64,000 nucleotides of DNA, taken from positions 26,102,001-26,166,000 of the forward strand of contig CM114274.1 of the NCBI GenBank assembly GCA_050084515.1, read 5' to 3'. The stretch comes from Blasia pusilla (taxonomy: Eukaryota; Marchantiophyta; Marchantiopsida; Blasiales). The position numbers and the translations under genes were made by a program. The stretch's first letter is position 1, and every line of letters starts with the position of its first letter. The notes under the pieces are model-generated. The model had not been told where the DNA came from. It saw only the letters and a program-made list of their open reading frames with translations, and ran no database searches. Shown piece after piece: positions 57,633 to 64,000 of this stretch.

Positions 57633-59130
57633 AAGAAATACCATTGATCTCCCTAACATGTGAGAAAATAGAACCAAAATAACATTCATTTACCAAGATC
57701 ACACAACAAAATTGATGTAATAAATGAAGCATACAACCAACTACACTCTAAAAGTACATATAATCATCAAGCCATATCCACCCTAAGACTCGATCTTCTA
57801 CCAAACCTTCGAAGGGGCTGAACATGAGAAAGATGGCTCTAGAAAGGCATATCCTCTTCTCATATACCCTTGGTAAGGAGCAAGAGAGCCCTCCCTCCAA
57901 GTATAACAAAAAATCGATCATCTACGCAAACATATTACAAGTTAACAAGTCACTTGAATCGAAATAGAAAAGTAGGGAGTTGCGGAAAATATCAATCTCA
58001 ATGCAATGGAGATGTAGCTAATGTCATTCGATCACTCAATGCAAAGTTATAGTTGAACGACTTAAAGTTTGTCTTTGTACTTGTTCTTACATAGTGTCGT
58101 ATCAACTTTCGTAGTTTGTGCTCTAAACATATAGATAATTATTCAATTATTATTGATGCAACGAGATACTCTTGATTTGTATACATGAGAATGAACTCTA
58201 AGGGCCCATCCCATGGGCACCATATATTGGTAATGAAGGGCGACATGATAGCAACTGTGCTTGTGTTGTTTAGATGTGCAAGTTAGGAAAAAATTTGCTA
58301 CACTCAATTTACTAAAAAAATTCATAGATTTGTGTATTTATGAGGATTATGAGACTGATGCACATTTAACGACTATTAAGGGGAGAAATGTGGCTACTTA
58401 TCTATATCAAGTGATGAGTAGGGGTAGTATTAGGCGTCTTGTTGTGGCATGTAATAACGAAAGTCTGTTCCCTCTAATGACAAACAAAATTTGCTTATCG
58501 CTTGCCCGCAAAGACAATGAAGGAAATCCTCATCTCTTGAGTCAAAGATGAGGCTTTATTTGTGTCCATGCTCCTTGTTCCTTGGATTATGGGATTCATT
58601 CTCGTCTATCTCACAATGGCAATAGACATGAGTAGCCTTTATATGGACTCCTTTGTCCAGGTCACAGCCGAGCCATGAGGAGTCCATTGAAGAAGGCCCT
58701 TAGAAAAAGTTGAAAAGATTAGTATTCCTCACTATGTTCACCAAAGTTATTGATCAATCCGGACCTTCCTTGATAGGGCCACAAGTTCTACCTTGAATTC
58801 AAACATTGATCCTTATTGATTGATTGCTAGTCCAATTAGGAATTCACACACATGAAGTATGATATGAAATAAGGGTAGTTTGCATTTAGGGTTTTAGAAG
58901 TAGTGGAGAAGCTCCTTTAATTGTACACTCCCATCCTTAATGTTGCTTTAAAAAAGAAATTTTATTTTATTTTAAAATAAATAAATAAATTATTTTAAAA
59001 TAAAAAGATTATTATTGGAGAATTATTTTTCATTTTGCAAACACCTATCTTTTTTTTTGGAGCCAATAAGATGTTTCAAAATTGATTTGAAATTGAATTT
59101 GATAATTCATTGTGGGAGGAAATAGACTAA
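57633..59130. other. AT-rich spacer
   Basis: No gene recognised, including in the 96-codon frame at 58261-58551. Confidence 0.45.
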
Positions 59131-59136
59131 AATCTA

Positions 59137-59400
59137 TCTATATGTTAAAAGAAGATACCTAAGAGTTTTCAAACCTTCCCCGTATTGACAAGTGTACACA
59201 AACATTTAACTAAGTGCAGATTTTTTCAACCATGCATCTATATTATTAAAAGAGGATGGGGTTTGAGAACCCGTCCTCATTCATAGGGTAATGACACATA
59301 GGCATTTTGAGGTCTTAGCCTTATGACACGTGGAGGGCCGACACGTGAGGGGTATTCAAGTAGTGAGGCTTTAGGGGTAGAGAGGGGGCATTCAAGTAAT
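59137..59400 (+). mobile_element. Two Helitron 5' ends in tandem
   Basis: TCTATATGTTAAAAGAAG at 59137 and TCTATATTATTAAAAGAGGATGG at 59237 are both preceded by A. The second resembles the 5' end of the 47648 Helitron. No convincing 3' hairpin plus CTAG was found for either. Confidence 0.5.
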
Positions 59401-60041
59401 GAACCTGTTTGAATTTTATTATTTAAATCACACTAGATGGGTATAAATATTCCAAGTAGAAAAAATCACAAGGATTCGAATAAAGGAAAAATATTTTATA
59501 AAGTATTAATAATTTATTGAATATTATGATGGGGGGATTATAAATATTAACAAAACGGAATAATTTGGATTAAATTTTTTAAGAATTTGTGTCTTAATTC
59601 ACATAAATTTTAATGGATAAGGAGTAGATCAAATTTTATGGAAGGTTAAAATTACTTATAGGATTGGAATATGATTTGAATTTGAATGGAGTAATGTAAT
59701 TGCTTAAAAGAGTGAAATTTTCTTATTCTTCTAAGATTTTAGAAAATAATAATATTGAAAAATTTTAATTAATGATGTGATTATTTTAAAATTAATCGTA
59801 TTAATTCATATGTGATATTTTGGGAAAGGGAAATAAATTTGAATGAAAAGGAAAATCTTTTAATTAAATAAAATTATTTAAGAAATTTTTTAATGAATGT
59901 GATTTTGGTAGGAAGAGTGGAAGGGGAAGAATAATTTTTGTTGGAACTTTTAGGGAGGAATGTAATTATTTAGGGGGATGGATATTATCTAAAGATGATT
60001 TTCTTACTCTTTTAAGATTTATAAGAGTGGAAATTGCACAT
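59401..60041. other. AT-rich spacer
   Basis: No gene seen. Confidence 0.5.
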
Positions 60042-60128
60042 TTCGACATCCTCTCCTTCTCCCGTCCTGTTTCGACATCCTCTCCTTCTCCACTCCTGCT
60101 TCGACATCCTTTCCTTCTCCATTCTCCA
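60042..60128. repeat. 29-bp tandem repeat, three copies
   Basis: Units starting TTCGACATCCTCTCCTTCTC at 60042, 60071 and 60100. Confidence 0.85.
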
Positions 60129-60253
60129 CTCCTCACCTAAATTTTGAAATTAAATTTGTTTTAAAATTTTAAATATATATAAAATTTTTTTTGACAAGTT
60201 TATAAGCCATTCTATTGAGGAAATTGTGCAAGGCGTGCATGATATGAGCAACA

Positions 60254-60350
60254 TCTACATTATTATGGGAGAGTGCCTTTTTTATTTGCAAACACCTCAC
60301 TTCTCTATTTGACCGTGATAACTAGGGCAGTAAAAAATATATCTCTTTAA
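60254..60350 (+). mobile_element. Helitron 5'-end fragment
   Basis: TCTACATTATTATGGGAGAGTGCC at 60254, after an A, belongs to the ~210-bp family. The rest is degraded and runs into the upstream region of the GTPase gene. Confidence 0.55.
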
Positions 60351-60544
60351 GTAAGCATTCCAATTTATGTGTTAAATTAGTCTTTTCCCTTCATAAATTA
60401 TACATTAACAAAATTTTCAAATTAAAAAACTAACAATTTCGGACGTAACAGTTAGAGAGAGTGGACAGTACGGGAGTTTCTCGTGGGACTTCGTTGGGTG
60501 CCGTAGTGGGGACGGCCTGTGCTCTTAGAGCCGAAGTGTTGGAA

Positions 60545-61062
60545 GAGCGGCCGGCCGGCCGGCCGGCCGGACGGCCAGCCGGCCAGCCGGACGGCCGGAC
60601 GGACGGAAATGAGGACCATGACAGGCCCACCGCGACTCCACACCCCGCCCTGTCCTGTGACTCCTGTTCCGACAACACGAGCGACGGCGAGCAGAGTCTA
60701 CACGCACGACGAAGGAAATGCGAGTGAGAGCGAGGGAGGGAGGGAGGAAGGGAAGGAGAGAGATGCAGTCGCTGCGGCTGTCGGTCCCCCCGCACGCGAG
60801 CGGACCGGGGGAGGGAGGCGGGGGTTGCGTGGAGTGGATGGGAGAGGAGGTGCCGAGGCATGGCGCTTGTTTGAATAATGGAATGGGCCAGAATTGACAT
60901 AGGGAGGACGGGGAGAGACAGAGAAGTGGGGACGAGGAAATGAGGGACCGATGCTGCGGCGGAGGAAGCTAGGAGAGGGGAAGCCCCACAAAACGGGAGG
61001 AGGAGCGCGGCGAGAGTGTCGCAAATCCCCCTCGGGCGGGGCGGGGCGGGGCGGGGAGGGGA
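60545..61062. other. GC-rich upstream region of the GTPase gene
   Basis: It contains a (CCGG)-type repeat at about 60550-60605, GGGA repeats at about 60734-60765 and a G-rich run (GGGGC)n at about 61035-61062 with G-quadruplex potential. The long minus-strand open frame here is a composition artefact. It probably holds the promoter and 5' leader of the next gene. Confidence 0.5.
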
Positions 61063-61095
61063 GGGGGAGGAAGAGGAGACTGGAGAAGAGGTTGA

Positions 61096-63841
61096 ATGGC
61101 CGTGAGCGCAGGTTGTCGATGGAGGCAACGGGGAGCAGGACAGGAAGACGAACCGGAATGGGTTGTAGGAGAAGCAGGAGTGGAGAAGGAGAGGATGTCG
61201 AAGCTTATGTTCCGATTTCGGACGACCGGGTTGGTAGGAGCGAGCAAGCGTGGAATTGGTGGAGCACAGGGGCAGATGCGCGCTCTGAAGCGCGGGGCTA
61301 GGAGGTTGGGTCGGCAGCTCAGGAGGCAGTCTGTGAGGTCTCTTTGCTGTGTTGCCGGAAACGGGGTTAGAGGAATTGGCGCATATCAGAGGCTCTCCAG
61401 GTCCTCATCAGTTGATTCCGAGGCGTTCTTGCTATCCAGCCCCATCTGTCCTCTGGAATGGCCGATTTGGGGCGGATTGGGGGTTTTGGGAGGTCTGAGA
61501 TGCGTGGAAGAAGCCGAGGATACTGTAGTGGTCAAGGTTGGCATGGTGGGAGACTGCCAGACCGGCAAGACCAGCTTCATGGTTTGTCATACCATCTCAC
61601 CGGCCCTGCCAAATGTCAATATTTTAAATCGTGAATCAAACTTTAAAGTTCTCCGGCGACGGTTCCTTCTCGCCGCATGTGACTTGAGTTCGTGTACTAC
61701 CCCGATGCCGGTCTAATCCCTTGTTTTTGATACCATGCAGGTGAATTATGTCGCATCTCAGAGGAACGACGAATATGTGCAGACGGTCGGGGTCACATCA
61801 ATGGAGAAGATTTTTAAAATTCAAAATGCCAACATTGCCTTCAGCATCTGGGATCTTGGAGGTGAGTTTTATTTTCTCGACCACCTCTGGTCTCCGGCGC
61901 GCTTCTGCCCAATTCGTATGCAGGCAATTGTTTCATATGTTCCAGGGAGCTTCGATCGCGTTGTGAGCGGCGGGGAAAGGGTAATCCTACGCGGAGTCAC
62001 CGCCGTTCTCTTCAAATTGAAGTCTGCAGTCGGGTAGCCAGGCCCGCAGCAGAACTTCGATTATTTGGAGTGTCGTTGTCGATGCTGCGCACAACGCCGG
62101 AAAATATGATGTCGGGTCGGCGGGGGCAGGCGTTTTCCAACAGATTTTGGAGACGAAACTGTACATGCGAAGTATAGTCTCGTCATGAACCCGGAATCTG
62201 GCGCAGATGGTGAGAGCTATTGATTTTCATGGCGATCATACTTGATCTGGAGAGGCTCCGAAATAAAGCGTGAAATCCCTGTCGAGCCTGTGTTGAAGTT
62301 CGGACAGAGACTTCGATTGATGGGGTGCACTTCCGCGGAAGCCTTTGTGCGAATGGTTCACGTTCTTGGACTCCCCTGGGTGCACAGAGATGAAAAGTTG
62401 TTGGAAGTTACAAGAGGGTGGACGGGAATGATGCCATCAGCTAACGTGACTCATTGAGTAATAGCCTTCGTTGGGAAGGCGCAGGATAGTCTCTTCGGCT
62501 CTGATTGGAGTGGTGCTCTCGAGGAACGTGATTCAACACTCTTAGAAATGAAAAGGCATCGCTGTTCACTTCTACAGTAGTATGGTTTACTCCGTTCTAC
62601 TCTCCCTCTGTTCGAGGAATTGACCGTTTAGAACTTTCGTGGGCAGGTCATCGGCAGTTCTCAAGCATGATGCCGCTGGTGTGCAAGGATGCGGATGCTA
62701 TTCTTCTGATGTTTGATTTGACGCGGCGATCGACTTTGCACAGGTAAGGGCGTCGATCGAACGCGTCTAAGAGTTGATGTTGTTTAAGCCCACCGTAGTC
62801 CGTTTGGCTAGGATTTGGTGTTTCTTCCGCCCTGACATAATGGTTTCCTATGTTTTTGATGGCCGTGTTGGATCAAGATTGGGAATCGGGATAACTGAGT
62901 CGGTGCTTGGAATACCACTTGCTCATGCCTTGCGCGCGGTTCTTCCAATCACATGCTATTTTCCCAACTATGTCGTGAAATTCCGTTCCCAGTCGTTGCC
63001 CCGTCTGTCGGGGATGTGGAATCAATGGCCGGAGGACTGTGACAAGCTTTTCTCTCTTGCACTGACACAGTTTTCGTCTTGTGCAAAAACAGCGTGAAGC
63101 AATGGTACGTCCAAGTGCGACATAGCAACAAGGTACTGCACATGCGGTTGTTTCCTGTCGACCTTTGCCTTATGCCGTCTATGGTCGTTACTGGAGATGA
63201 TCTCTGCGTGCTTCTTGTCTCTTGCTTCACCCGCTCTACTAGCGCTTCTTTTTTCTTGCGCTCTGTATCCTGGTGACCGAAATTTCTCTTTTTCTCCATA
63301 GAGATTCCGGAAATGTCTTTTGTTCTCCGTTCTTATTCTAAGGAGGCTTTTTCTGTCGATATTGTAGAGTGCGATCGTGGTCATGGTGGGCACCAAGTAT
63401 GATCATTTTGTCACCTTGCCCGAAGATACACAACGCATCATTACGAGACAGGTAATGGTCTTCTTCCTGGATTGATCTGTCTCGACTTTCCGAGTTGCTG
63501 CAGCCTGGGCTTGAAATGAGTTGATCCCCAGGATAATGATGTTATGCCGACGCGCGTTGTCGATGTTGTAAATCGAATGATCGTACTCCCGTGTCTTCCA
63601 AAGTTCCTTTGGGGATGTCGCTGGGTCGCGATGTGGTTGGTTCTCATGAACGACTGTGGGTTTCGTCTGGTTGCAGGCAAGGCTTTACGCACAGGCTATG
63701 GACGCGTCGTTATTCTTCTCAAGTGTGACCCACAACATTAATGTACAAAAGATTTTCAAAGTCATCGTTGCCAAATTGTTCGATCTCCCGTGCAACATCT
63801 CGAAGAACCTCACCATCGGTGAACCTATTATAGATTACTGA
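61096..63841 (+). CDS. SGP1: Spg1/Tem1-type small GTPase (plant SGP family)
   Basis: Six exons, 61096-61581, 61741-61861, 62647-62743, 63093-63132, 63368-63451 and 63677-63841, join in frame to 330 residues plus TGA with GT..AG borders. The basic N-terminal extension is followed by the G domain. P-loop GDCQTGKT is at 152-159, switch II WDLGGH at 199-204, TKYD (G4) at 257-260, and FFSS (G5) near the end. The C-terminus LFDLP...NLTIGEPIIDY is diagnostic of Spg1/Tem1-like proteins, and there is no prenylation motif. In yeasts such GTPases start septation signalling; plant homologues are linked to MAP4K/Hippo-like kinases. Translation could instead start at the Met at 61195 (residue 34), which begins a sequence more like the known plant N-terminus. 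Confidence 0.93.
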
Positions 63842-64000
63842 GATAAAAGTCTGCCACGCTACAAACGTTGTACAGTGTTGTTCTTTTCTGGTTTTTTTGG
63901 TGTGGGCACCATCTACTTCTCTTACTGCGTCTTGCTACATCTCTTGTGGCCTCTGAAGAGCTGAAGGAAGAACATGCTAGTCGTGTTTTCTGCGTCTAGT
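63842..64000 (+). other. 3' region of the GTPase gene
   Basis: Presumed 3' UTR up to the window edge. No other feature. Confidence 0.5.

Noticed and set aside
59434-59446. CTAG as the 3' end of the Helitron starting at 59237
   Set aside because: It is followed by A rather than T and no hairpin precedes it.
60430-61128. 232-codon minus-strand open frame
   Set aside because: It lies antisense in a GC-rich repeat-laden promoter, has Pro/Ser/Arg-rich composition with no domain, and overlaps other long frames.

Overview
This is eukaryotic nuclear DNA from a land plant. Four conserved genes with spliced exons (GT..AG introns of about 110 bp to 0.8 kb) sit in a large, AT-rich, repeat-dense background. 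The gene set (an NFD4-like nodulin/MFS transporter, an ankyrin-AAA+ protein of the CbxX/CfxQ type, cullin 3 and an Spg1/Tem1-type GTPase) is typical of embryophytes. The species cannot be named from the sequence. A non-seed plant (bryophyte, lycophyte or fern) is a guess. There is no sign of organellar or bacterial DNA. || Layout. 1-5.2 kb: tandem array of ~210-bp non-autonomous Helitrons, a GC-rich stretch without a recognisable gene, a 171-bp tandem duplication, then AT-rich spacer. 5.2-15.0 kb: a decayed retrotransposon on the plus strand (element 1). 15-20 kb: spacer with a retrotransposon end relic and a short Helitron. 20.2-33.2 kb: gene island with the NFD4-like transporter (+), the ankyrin-AAA+ gene (-) and cullin 3 (+). 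The last two diverge from a 1.3-kb shared upstream region. 36.0-44.5 kb: a younger relative of element 1 on the minus strand (element 2). 44.5-61 kb: gene-poor DNA with Helitrons, a foldback element, a perfect 35-bp hairpin and microsatellites. 61.1-63.8 kb: the Spg1-like GTPase gene (+). || The most notable content is the retrotransposon family. Its pol region has Ty3/gypsy order (protease, reverse transcriptase, RNase H, DDE integrase), but a cytosine-5 DNA methyltransferase domain lies between protease and reverse transcriptase, and a PHD finger follows the integrase. The methyltransferase has its motifs in ordinary order (I, IV, VI, VIII-like, IX, X), like DNMT3 and unlike the permuted plant DRM enzymes. 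The ends are not simple LTRs: both copies read A1 - internal - B1 - A2 - B2, a split-direct-repeat layout otherwise associated with PAT/Ngaro elements. Immediately after A1 lies a 10-16 nt sequence complementary to a site in A about 30 nt downstream of a TATA box. This is what Tf1-type self-primed reverse transcription would need, and it is preserved in both elements although their A sequences differ. Element 1 is riddled with frameshifts. Element 2 keeps long frames but lacks most of its reverse transcriptase and RNase H through a deletion of about 1.7 kb. Domain calls come from reading motifs by eye; no database search was possible.
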